Source: Pezicula radicicola
Taxonomy: Eukaryota; Ascomycota; Leotiomycetes; Helotiales; Dermateaceae
NCBI GenBank assembly: GCA_003008705.1
Contig: PDUO01000026.1
Location: 62,001-126,000 of the forward strand
DNA: 64,000 nucleotides
Reading direction: 5' to 3'
Positions 21,674-32,574 of this stretch are shown here, one piece after another. Position 1 is the first letter of the stretch; the number at the start of each line of letters is the position of its first letter. Both the position numbers and the translations under genes were made by a program. Below the pieces are notes generated by a model. That model saw only the letters and a list, made by a program, of their open reading frames with translations, was not told the DNA's origin and ran no database searches.

Positions 21674-22825
21674 AGCCCCTATTAGGAGAGGTTGACTCTT
21701 AATGTTGCTGAGATGGCAACGAGTCTTTGTAAAATATGTTAATCACTAATATCTTCATTTTTCTTGGCTACTTGTACAGTGCAATGTTTCTTTGAGTAAT
21801 GAAAGGCTTAATGGTTAATACAATCTACCATGTACGAAACAACTACCGCTTTCTAGCTAACCCGGAGGCCATAACATGTAAAATCTGAAATATCAATGAA
21901 CAAGTCAGTATTACCCAACCGCTATAAGGACTGTTTCATCATGGTTTATTTAAGGCTAGAGCTGAAGAAGAAAAGGCATAGCAAGTAATAAGGGTATCGC
22001 AATAAAATAGATTATGATGAACCGCTGCACTTTCTTTGATACCTAATTGTAGAATGCAACATAAATAAAATAGAAGAACATTTCAGATATTGTTAATTTC
22101 TACTTTTGCTATTTATCTCTATGCAACCCAATAAACTATGAATCTCTTAACATCTTTCACTTACTTATGTTCACCTGTTATATGGTACCGGGTTTCAAAA
22201 ACCATGTTTGTAATTCCACAACTTTGTGCTGTTTGCATTATATATAGACCTGCGTCAATGGGTCCATGAACCGCCTGATTTGATAGACCCCTTGCAGAAT
22301 TGTAAGACTTACTAAGTTACTTTAACTAAGTAAATTGCACAAGAGAAGTGTGTTCCGTTGCCTAGATCTGTGTATCTGAATAGATACATGAACTAGCTAT
22401 TCATGACCTTGTCAGCACAGATCAATGTCCGTTACACTCTCCCTACGTCGACCGAGCATTGCGATATAACGACTAAACCGAGCTTGTTAATGAAGGGGAG
22501 GGAACAATCTAGCCTGATTTCTCAAGAGCATGTCCTAGCCTAGAAGTATATCCTCTCAACTAAATTAAGCGAGGTCAAGGCATTCTATTCCTTACGAGTA
22601 TGATCTCTCCATTCTTCCAGACCATAATATCAACTGAGCTGTTATGAAGTTGGTTGGCTACGAGCCGCAGGATACAAGCCGCAAGTGATGAGTCGCAAGT
22701 CAAGCCGCACTTAAAATTCGACACTAGTAACCTAACAACCCACAACGAGGCTCCATCCTACAACTAACCACCATCCTCAGCGACGACAACTTCCCAATCT
22801 CACCATCTGCAGAGCCGCAGCGAAG
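21674..22825. other. Intergenic, AT-rich, promoter of the 22826 gene at its right end
   Basis: No supported gene. Contains the AGCCGCA motif cluster (listed separately) 115-165 bp upstream of the 22826 start. Confidence 0.5.
22662..22710. promoter_or_regulatory. Cluster of four AGYCGCA motifs
   Basis: AGCCGCA at 22663, 22677 and 22703 and AGTCGCA at 22691, spaced 12-14 bp. A further AGCCGCA lies at about 22814, just before the ATG. Regular spacing on one strand suggests a small duplicated regulatory motif; no factor is assigned. Confidence 0.45.
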
Positions 22826-25006
22826 ATGTGTATCATATACCTTCTTCGTAATCAGTGTGGATGTGTCCGCAAGGATACAACCACCTACGAATGCGCCCAG
22901 TTCCTGGTCTACAGACGATGCAGAATGGTTGGCTTCCATCCAAACATCCTACCACTGCCAGGACGCTGCCGTGCATGCAGAACAAAGGAAATCGCCAAGC
23001 GGACGACAAGACATGATCCAACAGCTGTTAGCAGCCTGGATACTCTAATGCAAGAAGCGCAGGCTCGGCCAGTGACAGCTTCGTCAACAGAAGAGGCTAA
23101 GCACCATCGACGCATCTCCTCATACAAAGATCTTATGTACGTACTACCAGCTGCTGGTTCCTTCTATAATGTTAGCGACGAGAACTAACGAGAACTGACA
23201 CTCCAAAAGCCCAGAGAACTGGACGATCAAGGTTCAAGCACCACCTCCACCACCACCTGAACGTCGCATCCTCAGAGTTCGGGCACCACTACCACAATGG
23301 AAGTTTCCTACCAGAGGTTCTCCCAAGGGTAGAAGAGGTACTGACAATGAAGACGACGATGACTATGATCCAAATGATCCAGACCCAAGACCACTTGGTC
23401 CATACGGTCCTCGTCCACTGTAAGCTCAAACTCCCGTATACTGGTGCTGATGTGAAGCGAGATACTAAGTAATAATTACAGTCCTACTCCTCCAGTTCGT
23501 AAGCAGACTGATAATAATGGTAATGATCAAGCATCATCTGCAGATGTCGAAGAGCATTGTATGGCTGTACCAAGAAGACGTAGTCGTGGATACTCCGGCT
23601 CAAGAGAGGAACTGATGCAACCGTAAGTACTACCCTCTTCCAAAGAATAGCCTGAATTACAAACTTGGGTTGAGTAACTCAAAAGCTCATTGACTTACGT
23701 ACCTAGAACTCCGTCAACTACCCAATCCTCGTCTTCCTCAGGATCCGGTCTAGGTTTCACTCTCCCAGAATCCACTCCCCCAACTTCCTTCGCCTTCAAC
23801 TCCTACGACCTTGATACAGAACCATCAACACCCTACGTATCTCCTCACAGTTCGAACACCTATGTGCCAGACCTTGGTCCCGATTCCGAACCTGCCCAAG
23901 AACCAGAGCAACAAGTTGCACAAGATGATAGGCCATCACGATACTACAGTACAGTCCGTCGAGGTTCGGGCTTGAAAGGTACACCTACAATCGGGAATGA
24001 AAGCACCTCTAGCGCCAGAGGAATGACATATCGTGGAACCGAAACTACCGCATTTCGCCACAGAAGAAATGGTACCGCAATTGGACCGTAAGTCTTCCCC
24101 CTTGAACCTCCCTTATAACCTAAGCGAGAACACAAGCAAGTCGTAGAGAACTAAGAAAGCGAAGTGCTTACTTGAGCTACAGGGAGACTTTCCAAACCCC
24201 TACTTCCACAAGCAGTACTGAGCAAGGTATGGAGAATGCGAGCCCTACTTCGACCGACGCAGACTACACACGGTACGATAGGAGCAGACCCAGAGACGCA
24301 AGTTCATCTCAAGGCTCGTATAGAGGAACTGAGACGACAGTATTCAAACACCGAAGAAATGGCACAGTTATTGGACCGTGAGACTCCCCAACCCCCCTTT
24401 AAAATCCCCTGGATTTAAGCGAAACCCCAAACAAGTCCAGGAAATCGAGAGATGGAAGTACTAAGTTGAGTTACAGAGAGACTTTTCAATCTCCTACTTC
24501 TGGCAGCATTGAGCAGGGTATGGATAATGCCAGAACTCCTTCACTCGATCAAGAAGAATACATGCGATACGATAGAAGTAGAATCCCGAATGCACGTTCA
24601 TCTCGAGGCTCGACTTATCGAGGCACTGAAACTACCGTTTTTCGACACCGCAGAAACGGGACTATTGTTGGAGCGTAAGTTTCCTTTGCCACTTTAAAAC
24701 TAAGCGACGAACTGCGAACTATCGCAACTGAGACAAATAAGTACTAACTTCGTAAATAGAAACACATTTCCACCTCGTACACCTCCTACTTCTAGCAGTA
24801 CTACCGACACCGAGAATGCGAGTACTTCGCCTACTTCGCCAATGTCAGAACACGTCGAATACGTTGAGCATGACACAACTGCTTGGTTTGAGCATCGCGA
24901 GGGTGGTGAGGGGCCACGAGCTGAGGGTAGTAAGGTGAAGCGAGATGAGGGTAATGAAGCGCCACGAGATGAGGAGAATGATGGATTGATCGATATGGGT
25001 CCGTGA
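22826..25006 (+). CDS. Cys-rich family member C fused to a long tail made of duplicated exons
   Basis: Seven exons: 22826-23136, 23210-23419, 23482-23622, 23707-24087, 24183-24377, 24477-24674, 24760-25006, giving 560 residues. The N-terminus MCIIYLLRNQCGC has ligands C2, C11, C13, C23, C32, C48 and C51, the same spacing as the small proteins at 10818 and 20445. The rest is disordered and Ser/Thr/Pro-rich with an acidic patch (DNEDDDDYDPND). Exons 4, 5 and 6 each end with a copy of YRGTETT-x-F-x-HRRNGT-x-x-G followed by a donor, and exon 7 holds a decayed copy (VEHDTTAWFEHREGG). All six introns are in phase 2, so exons can be added or lost without breaking the frame. Function unknown; the repeats may be basic interaction motifs. 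Confidence 0.75.
23890..25000 (+). repeat. Tandem exon-intron duplications, about 290-bp unit
   Basis: Units begin at 24183 and 24477 (294 bp) and 24760 (283 bp); the 3' part of exon 4 plus its intron forms a preceding unit. Both coding and intronic parts are related: the introns share a TAAGCGA block near their middle and similar 3' ends (GAGCTACAG, GAGTTACAG). The clearest pair is 24183-24476 and 24477-24759. Confidence 0.8.
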
Positions 25007-25574
25007 AATACTGAAGAGGAAGGAGCAAGGAGCTTCGAAGATAAGAGATTGCGAAGTGTGTAGAGTTTAACAAGCAGGTGGTATTGTAAGTATGCCATCT
25101 ACGCCCTTGGATCACTTCAACTAAACTGATAATTTAGATGGGCAGAGACAATAATTGCTGAAGAGAATAGTTGCCGCAGAGGAAAATTGGGGAATAACGT
25201 TCAATCAGTTGCAGGAATGAGGAAACATGCTTTGAGACGCCTAATAATGCAAGTACAACACTCAACCTCTGACTTTCTGGTCCTGACTTGCTGATTTGCT
25301 TCGTTATAAAGGAACGACCACTTGCTTACGGTCCTCAGCAAACATTGCGCGTATTGCCTTGGAAAAGGTCTGCTTGTCACCCAATATTCAAGAAGTTCAG
25401 TATGCAACTAGCACACTCCATAGGAAATCAATTTCAATTTCAGAGATCATATCCGATGAAGTCTCTCCCCCTGGATATTCCCAACCATGTAGATGCAGCC
25501 CCTTGTCCAGATACACACATAAACACAACGCCTGAATTCCCATCCAACCTAGCCCATTGATTCTGATTCATAAT
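25007..25574. other. Convergent intergenic region
   Basis: 3' UTR space between the 22826 gene and the minus-strand RING gene. Small frames at 25288-25560 show no motif. Confidence 0.5.
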
Positions 25575-26903
25575 TTATAACTTCACATCTCTTAAAGTAT
25601 CACTTAATCGGCGTTGCCCACCATCATTGCCAGATCCACCTGAGTCTGAACTACCATTTGCTCCACCAGGACCACCGCCAGGTCTCCTCTCTGCCATACG
25701 GAAGTTCATCAACCATCGGACATGCATTCCAATAACTCCCTGTGTAGATCGTAACTCCGCGAGCTGCTCCTTGATCGGTATGGTCTCATTGAAAAGCATC
25801 ATGGTTTGCTTCGCCTCGAGCTCCGTCATTCCAAGAGAGAGCTGGTCCACCTTTCTGTCCTGGGACTCGAGTAATGAGAGTAGATACTGGTCCCGAGATT
25901 CGGGAAACTCAGGCGAAGGTGAGTCTGGAATTGAATTAGGAAGGCGTGAGATACTCTGGGAGGATATGTCGGAGAAATTTGAGTGTTGATGTGTTTCTAG
26001 AAACTTGATGCGGCGTTCTTGAAGCGTATCTCTTTCAGCCAAATGGGAAACTTGTTCTCGAAGAGAAGCTATCTCATCTTGTAGCATGTCTGCCATTTCG
26101 CCAACGGCAGCAAATCGACATTCCTCGGCGTGATAGGACAAGTCCTTGCGCATACATTCATGCTGACAACCATATTTTGCCCATTTGCAGCTGGTCATCA
26201 CACCTGAGCACTTTTTAAAGTGATCACGCTCTTTGCAACGCAGGACTGCTTTACCGCAGTATTCGCAGTCTGTGTTTCGCTTCTCGCAGTCAAACTCGCG
26301 ATGATCATCGAGGTGAAGATCCTGGACGAGCTCCCTACAGTCAGGACATCTACTCTCGTAATGCAAACAGCCTCTACGCACATCCTTTCTCGGCACCATC
26401 TCCTCACAGCCATCATCCTCACATTGGACAAGGACACCGCCGCAACGTCTAGTCATATGATCCACCATCATTGACCGAGGAAGACATTCATCACAGCATG
26501 GGCAATCAGCCAATAGGGCGTCAAGCTGGTTGAATACAATTTTTGGCGAGGGCGAGATATCTTCGGGTAAAGAAAGCAGCCTCCGATCAATCGGGCATAT
26601 TTCGTTGTCATTATAAGCGCGGTCCATACACTCTCTACAGAATGTATGGTTACACTTGGTTGTGATGGGCTCGACAAGGGCCGCGTGACATATCGGACAA
26701 AGCAGGTTCTCGTCAACATCGTAAACATAGTTTAGACTCCGGAGATCCAGCTCAGTAGCTTCCTCTACTGTTTGACCTATCCGTCGCTGGGTGTTACTTC
26801 TTGAACGCGCTGGTGAATGGTTGAAAGGCGTATTGGGAGGAGCAGGGGTGCGCAAAGGACTGACAGATGGCGGCGAGCCCTCAGGGGTGTTCGGAGGAGG
26901 CAT
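25575..26903 (-). CDS. RING finger and TRAF-type zinc finger protein
   Basis: 442 residues, single exon, from ATG 26903 (MPPPNTPEGSPPSVS). After a Pro/Ser-rich leader there is a RING: CPICHAALVEPITTKCNHTFCRECMDRAY...CPIDRR. Its eighth ligand is Asp rather than Cys (C3HC3D), as in TRAF proteins. Then come two or three TRAF-type zinc fingers with repeated C-x-C-x-H-x-C pairs (CPDCRELV...HREFDC, CEYCGKAV...HFKKC, CKWAKYGC...HAEEC), followed by a coiled coil (MLQDEIASLREQVSHLAERD) and a Gly-rich tail. Together this predicts an E3 ubiquitin ligase. No upstream in-frame ATG exists before the GTG-led extension, so 26903 is chosen. Substrates unknown. Confidence 0.88.
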   Translation of the reverse strand: MPPPNTPEGSPPSVSPLRTPAPPNTPFNHSPARSRSNTQRRIGQTVEEATELDLRSLNYVYDVDENLLCPICHAALVEPITTKCNHTFCRECMDRAYNDNEICPIDRRLLSLPEDISPSPKIVFNQLDALLADCPCCDECLPRSMMVDHMTRRCGGVLVQCEDDGCEEMVPRKDVRRGCLHYESRCPDCRELVQDLHLDDHREFDCEKRNTDCEYCGKAVLRCKERDHFKKCSGVMTSCKWAKYGCQHECMRKDLSYHAEECRFAAVGEMADMLQDEIASLREQVSHLAERDTLQERRIKFLETHQHSNFSDISSQSISRLPNSIPDSPSPEFPESRDQYLLSLLESQDRKVDQLSLGMTELEAKQTMMLFNETIPIKEQLAELRSTQGVIGMHVRWLMNFRMAERRPGGGPGGANGSSDSGGSGNDGGQRRLSDTLRDVKL

Positions 26904-27519
26904 TTGGTCCGTGATTATGGTCTTGAGCGTCCTCCCGGAGTGTATTAATGGGTGAGGCCAGATAGTTTTTGAGGCTGAGAGATTCGGCAATATCAGTTTA
27001 GGGTGAGGCTGCCAGCTCACAGCCGTATGACCGAGAAGTGCGTCACAAGCGTGAATGAATGGCTGGCTTTGAATTCACGGCGTTTGAGTTGGGCTATTTA
27101 ATAGGCTTCCCAAAAAGAGAGTGTGTATCCTGGCCAAAGCAAGATGATAAGGACGACAGGAAATAAAAGGTGTAGGAGGAGAAGGAGTGATGTTTGTCGG
27201 GGCGGCAACAAGATGTCCCTACTTGGGCTTAGAGGCATACAGACATTCTGCCTTGCTCGGAAGGGCGGGCGGTGATTGAAACACGCCCCCATCATTGGTG
27301 GACCCAAACGTATGGAACTCGATCCTGATGCTTGTAACGCTTGAACTGGCCGACGACAACGTAAAGCAAGATCTAGGCAGCTCGAATTTCAAATCTCAGA
27401 GGCAGACACGCAGTTAGACCAGAGAGAAGGACTCCAACACCAAGACATTTCACTCGCAGGCGAACTCTCCCGATTAGAATCAACCACCTGGCAACTTAGC
27501 AGCCGCAGAAGAGGCAATC
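26904..27519. promoter_or_regulatory. Divergent promoter of the RING gene and SYN8
   Basis: 616 bp between opposite start codons. Nothing else is recognisable. Confidence 0.5.
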
Positions 27520-28424
27520 ATGGCGAATCCAAACCAATACTTCCTGCTAGCGGATCACATAAAACTTTCCCTCCTAGAACGACAAAGAGCAATCTCATTA
27601 AACCTAGAGCCAACCTCCCAAGATGGCCACATCTCCCGCTCCCTAGAATCACTGCGAGAAGGGCTTGAAAATGTCACCAAGGAGCGAGTGCGGTTACAAG
27701 AAGCCGGAGAGACATCGTAAGAGCGGCTATATCCCAGATTGTATACCGGAAAGGCAATCACTAACTAAACACCCACAGAGCATCCCTCACCCTGCAAGAA
27801 ACAGAACACAGCCTCCGATTGCAATACGACGACCTAGCCTCCCAATTCCATGGCATCCCAACCGACAACTCAACCCTCACACAACCCAACGATCCCTCCC
27901 TAGCTAACGACTTTGCACGAGCAACCCAGCGCACACCTATATCCGGATCATCCTCGTTCCTCAAGAAATCCTTACGTAGCAATCCGGCCTCCCGCGAATC
28001 ACCCAAATCAGTACGCTTCTCGGATAGTCCGCAGATCCAAGATGCCGAAGATGCCAACCGCGCAGCGCTATTCCCATACCGAGATGATCCAGCCTCAGGC
28101 CCACCAGATCAATCGCATCTTGATAACCAACAGATACACGCGTATCATAGTCAGGTTTTGGCCGAGCAGGATGAGGCGCTTGATCGGTTGGGAGAGAGTA
28201 TTGGGCGACAGAGGGAATTGAGTATTCAGATTGGGGATGAGTTGGATGAGCATGTCCAGATGTTGGATGAGGTTGATGGGCATGTGGATAGGCACCAGAC
28301 GAGACTGGACCAGGCGCGGAAGAATTTGGGGACGGTTGCGAGGAAGGCGAAGGACAATGTGCAGATGACTGTTATTTTGATCTTGATCATTATACTGATC
28401 TTACTGATCGTTATTTTGAAATAG
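27520..28424 (+). CDS. syn8: Syntaxin 8-like Qc-SNARE (Syn8)
   Basis: Endosomal/late-Golgi SNARE for membrane fusion. Exons 27520-27716 and 27779-28424 (62-nt intron) give 280 residues. The start MANPNQYFLLADHIKLSLLERQRA is an N-terminal helix, followed by a coiled-coil region and a disordered linker. The SNARE helix is AEQDEALDRLGESIGRQREL and onward to HQTRLDQARKNLG (about residues 190-250), and the C-terminal anchor is a strongly hydrophobic run of Ile/Leu/Val ending in ILK. At the position aligned with the ionic-layer Gln (ELDEQ in animal syntaxin 8) this protein reads ELDEH, so the usual Q is replaced by His. Confidence 0.88.
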
Positions 28425-28953
28425 ACTAGGGGAGATACGGTTGGAATGGGTGGTTGGATGCAGTGCGATTCAACTTGTTAAACAGGATTGGCTTGAGGCA
28501 AGGTCTTCCGCATTTACTCTACCGGTGTTGGGGATGGCATTGGAGTACAGGATGTAGCATAAATTATTGGGGGTTTTTTATTTTGCGGAGTCCGAATGGT
28601 CTGGATCACAGAACATCGCACGCAGTCACATTATCTAGCAGAGTACTTTTGCTTTGGCCAATTTCATTTGTAGACTACCTTCAAAGCAGAGACGTCCTAC
28701 TTCAGCACCGTATGCTAAGAGGTAAAATCCTCCTGATGTTTGTCTCTCTCAGAGCACTGGAACCTATCATACAACTATTCGTATTCCATCGACAATCAAG
28801 GCAACATGTTATGTGGACTCGTTCCCTTATTGTTACTAGAAATCACCCATGAGCAACCAACTCCTGAACCCACCAATCCCTTAATTTTTCTAATTACCAA
28901 CACAAGGGGCCGTGAAAACAAGCAAGTAAAGCATGACATATGCAGGTGCTCAC
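28425..28953. other. Convergent intergenic region
   Basis: 3' UTR space of syn8 and the minus-strand mitochondrial protein gene. Nothing else found. Confidence 0.5.
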
Positions 28954-29648
28954 CTACTCGTGCTTCTCCTTGGCATGATGCACCGTCTTGTCCTGCAGGT
29001 CTTTGAAGTCCTTATGATCCGTGCCGACATGACGATCTGCAGCTATCTATTTCCCAGCCAATTATCAGCACAATTGTCTTATCTCCAGCATTGAAACACA
29101 AGACGAATTGGATCCCGAGAAGCAGAAATGGGTGCTATGTATTTGTATAGGCAGGGAAGGGTATTGGGATTGATAGCGGGGAAAATCCGGGGAGGGGCTT
29201 GGTGGGATGGAACAAACTTACAGCTTCCTCACTATCACTAGCCAACTCCGGTTTCCAATGACCCTTTCCATCCTTCTGTTTCTTAAGACTATCCTCCTTA
29301 TGAAGTTCATTCTTTGAATCTTGATCTTCGACATCTGTATTATCAACATCATTTCAATTAGCACTTTTGTCCATTCCAACTCAACAACTCGATCTTTCCG
29401 AATTTCCTCTGTCTTCAGAATATCTGATAGATTGGTAGAATTGATCTTATATATCGAGACATCGAGGTATGAGGGATGGCAGAGGAAAGGAAGAAGAACA
29501 TACGACGATCACTCTCCTTAAGCATCCTAACATTCGAACTGCCAAAAGTTCTCTGTTGTTGTATACCACCAATTCGAGTACCAACGGGTCTCGCTGCTCT
29601 AGCTGCAGAGACAGTGAATCGAGGAGCGGTACGTGTTAAGAACGACAT
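28954..29648 (-). CDS. Small mitochondrial protein of unknown function
   Basis: Three exons, 29504-29648, 29222-29334 and 28954-29046, give 116 residues. The N-terminus MSFLTRTAPRFTVSAARAARPVG is rich in Arg, Ser and Ala with no acids, a classic mitochondrial presequence, followed by RTFGSSNVRML, a likely cleavage zone. The mature part is short, charged and helical: HKEDSLKKQKDGKGHWKPEL, then ASDSEEAIAADRHVG. Conserved small fungal proteins with this pattern exist, but I know no biochemical role. Junctions were set by consensus donors GTATGT and GTAAGT and by frame. Confidence 0.75.
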
Positions 29649-31280
29649 GATGATTGATGATTACTTTGATGCCTGCCTATAAAGAAACAAAACCAAAGTT
29701 AGTATCAATATCATCATAAATATAAACACAAATGAAACAAAATAGCCCTTCCTCACTCACTCACTCACAACAACTTTTTCTGATACAAATCCAATAGGGA
29801 GATTATCGAAAAGGGCGAGATGAAGATGTTAGAGATACGATGGTGATGAAGAGAGGACGTTCGTAGGTAGTTTGGAACGAAGTTATTCTATCTTTCTAGT
29901 TCAATTGCTTGTCATAGATCCCTCTTTCCGTCCAAGTAAGAGACGTCAAGCTTCCTCGGCTGTTGCGAAATCCATGTCTACGTCATTGAATTCTCATCCA
30001 CTCTACTAGTGGATGATGCACTTGAACTTGATTGCCATGCTCTTGGTCAGGTGATTGATTAGAAACGGTACAAACGGGTAATGCCGTGTCAGATGCTGTC
30101 CAGATGATGGGATTGGACAATGGCCTATTTTTATCTCTGCCCCGGAGAGTAAGCTGTGAACAGGTGAGTGGTGTGGAAAGAAGCTTAAGCTTCGAGTTGG
30201 AGTTGGGCGAGGGGGTAAGCCGCAGCAGCGAGGCTTGAAATGTGCGCAGATGCTGTGCTGTGCCGTATCTGACGCCCTGTTCTCGCGAGGTACGCAGTAG
30301 GTACTGATATGGAGGCTTGCAGCTGAAGGGATGAGCCATCACATATCACCAGCAAAGCAAGAACTTGAAGTGTATGAAGTACAGTAGATTTGTCCGCTAC
30401 TAATCAGGCCCTATATGCAAGAAGGTCATCGACGATCGTAAGCCTACGAAAGTCCCTAGTTAAGAAAATAGGATATAGAGTAAACAAAGAAGATTTCCTA
30501 ATCATTTCCAAAATATATGCCTGCCTTGCTCCGAACACTCTTTGCAAATGGAAATGAAAGCCAACCAAACGCAACACAAAAGGATGTAACCCCGACCCAA
30601 AGCCATCCCCAATGCCCACATATATCATGAATCGCCCTGATATGACATGGTTTCTTTGATATCCAACGCAACACAACGCAAATGCAGCCCACCAGATCAC
30701 CCGCTAGTACCCAAAAGCGCTTTGAACAACCAACACCGACGACAAGCGCTCATTCGTACAGAGTAGCGCAGCAAGCCATTGTTGACACCTACACCCAGCC
30801 CGCTGATAATAAAGAGAAATCGAGAAAATTCTTAGCCCATTCCGTATAGTACCCCAAAATACGAAACACCATCCAAAGTCCCATCGTTCTATGTGATGTA
30901 TCTTTTGAATTTTTTTTCGTTGACCGTGAAAGAAGTCGCCGCTTCTATCCCACCTCAAAAACAAATGCCAGCCAAACACCAACGCAATTAAAATGCAGCG
31001 CACGCTCTAAATCATCCCATTATAATGGGGGAAACACCATGTCCGTGTATTAAGAAGAGGGTATCGATTATCATGTCCGCCGTTCGCTGTCTCAAGAATT
31101 TGGAGGAGGGGTATCGAGAAATTTATACAGAGGATTCGTTGAGGAGGTTGTGTGCTGTTCCGGATGATCGATGCCCAGGAATGGGTACCCGCCAGGATAA
31201 GAAGATGATGGAGAATGCGAAAAATCAGTTGCGAAGGAAGCGACTAGATCTGTCCAAGGAGGAACAGAAGCAGTCAACAT
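29649..31280. other. Intergenic
   Basis: 1.6 kb without a supported gene. The left end is the promoter of the mitochondrial-protein gene; the right end is 3' UTR of the minus-strand gene at 31281. Frames at 29983-30342, 30404-30700 and 30704-31003 lack motifs and acceptable starts. Confidence 0.45.
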
Positions 31281-31835
31281 CTACCATCGACGAACAGATT
31301 GTTGCATCCTGGCGGGTGACACCGATTGCGGGGGGCTCGACATGCTGATGCCGGTGCTCGGGTTGACGATAGGGATCGCATTACGTATACGGGTGGCGGC
31401 TGGTTGGTGCAGCTTCAGAGGAGTCTGATGACTCTGGTAGCCCGACGGGATGTATGGACTGGAGTTGGAGTTGAGCGAGAAGCTTGAATCAACTTTTGCT
31501 GTTACGGATTGCGGTGAGGATTCGGGGGATCCACTTGACAGCGAAGAACGATCCGAGGCTGACGAATGGATCGAGACCCGATCTTCATCGGTCAAAAGGT
31601 TAGGACAGAACAGCTCATCGTCGTCCAAGTCAAACGAGCGTGCTTCTTCAAATCTGCGACGGAACTCTACAACTGCAACTGCTTCTTCCTCCTTTCTTAC
31701 ATTCCGGAACTGCTTGTGAGAATTTTGAGGGATGCGAGGAGCTCTGCGACCCCTTCCACTGTGGTGTGATGATGATACCGGTTGCGCGTGAGCAGAGGTA
31801 GGGTGGGAGTGAGGATAGTTGTAGTATGAAGACAT
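31281..31835 (-). CDS. Conserved Ser-rich fungal protein, unknown
   Basis: 184 residues, single exon. MSSYYNYPHSHPT opens a low-complexity leader; the central conserved core is RRAPRIPQNSHKQFRNVRKE, then EFRRRFEEARSFDLDDDELFCPNLLTDED, then IHSSASDRSSLSSGSPESS. The rest is Ser/Pro/Gln-rich and disordered. I have seen the core FDLDDD-EFCPNLLT-D with the Ser-rich follow-up as a recurrent small fungal protein; no function is established. No signal peptide. Confidence 0.75.
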   Translation of the reverse strand: MSSYYNYPHSHPTSAHAQPVSSSHHSGRGRRAPRIPQNSHKQFRNVRKEEEAVAVVEFRRRFEEARSFDLDDDELFCPNLLTDEDRVSIHSSASDRSSLSSGSPESSPQSVTAKVDSSFSLNSNSSPYIPSGYQSHQTPLKLHQPAATRIRNAIPIVNPSTGISMSSPPQSVSPARMQQSVRRW

Positions 31836-32183
31836 TATGACTGCATTTACTGATGGTTAGGATGGATGGATGTGGTTGTGATTGCCGTTGGGGATGAATA
31901 AGGAGACGGTGAGGCTGGGACCAGAAAAATAAGAATGCAAATCGCAGGTGTCCAAGAGTTTGACGGGAGGAGAGCGAGGAGATGTATATTGTATGGTGGT
32001 GTGAATGTGTGTATTGGAGAGAGTAGCTGGAGATGGTGGGATGATATTGATGGGATGAGAAAGGTTCGAGAGGTTGTGTGGACGAGAGGGGGGATCTAAG
32101 TCCTTGCCAACCACCCTACGCTCTGGACGCTAGTGGCAAAGTGGTGCCTAGCCCAAAGGAGACAAGTGCTAAGCTTTGACCCG

Positions 32184-32236
32184 ACAAGCCTACAAGCCTG
32201 CAAGCCTCAGCCCGAGCCTGCAAAGCCTGAACCTGC
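32184..32236. repeat. AAGCCTGCA-type minisatellite
   Basis: Five or six imperfect copies of ACAAGCCTGC/AAGCCTCAG in tandem. Confidence 0.65.
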
Positions 32237-32549
32237 ACTACTGGCGCAATTCCAAGGTTGGCCTACCGTACGGGAGGGCAGGACTTTCCATATAGTAGGC
32301 AAATAATAATATCACCCACACCTCATATCCTTAGGGCCCCCATATCACCATGGAGATGGTCCAAGTTTAACGTTGCACTGCTAAGAACTGTTATAACTGC
32401 CAGCCACGAAAGGACGTTGCCAAAATTAATGAAGAACATACATACATACAGTAAGAATGTGCAGCATAGCATAGCCGCATTGATATTTGAACAAAACAAA
32501 CAATAATGAATGAAATAATTAATTCCCTACCGTTCTGATTCTGGTTTTT

Positions 32550-32574
32550 GCTGCTGCTGCTGCTGCTGTTGCTG
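32550..32574. repeat. GCT trinucleotide repeat
   Basis: Seven near-perfect CTG/GCT triplets, then one GTT interruption and a final GCTG. Confidence 0.85.
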
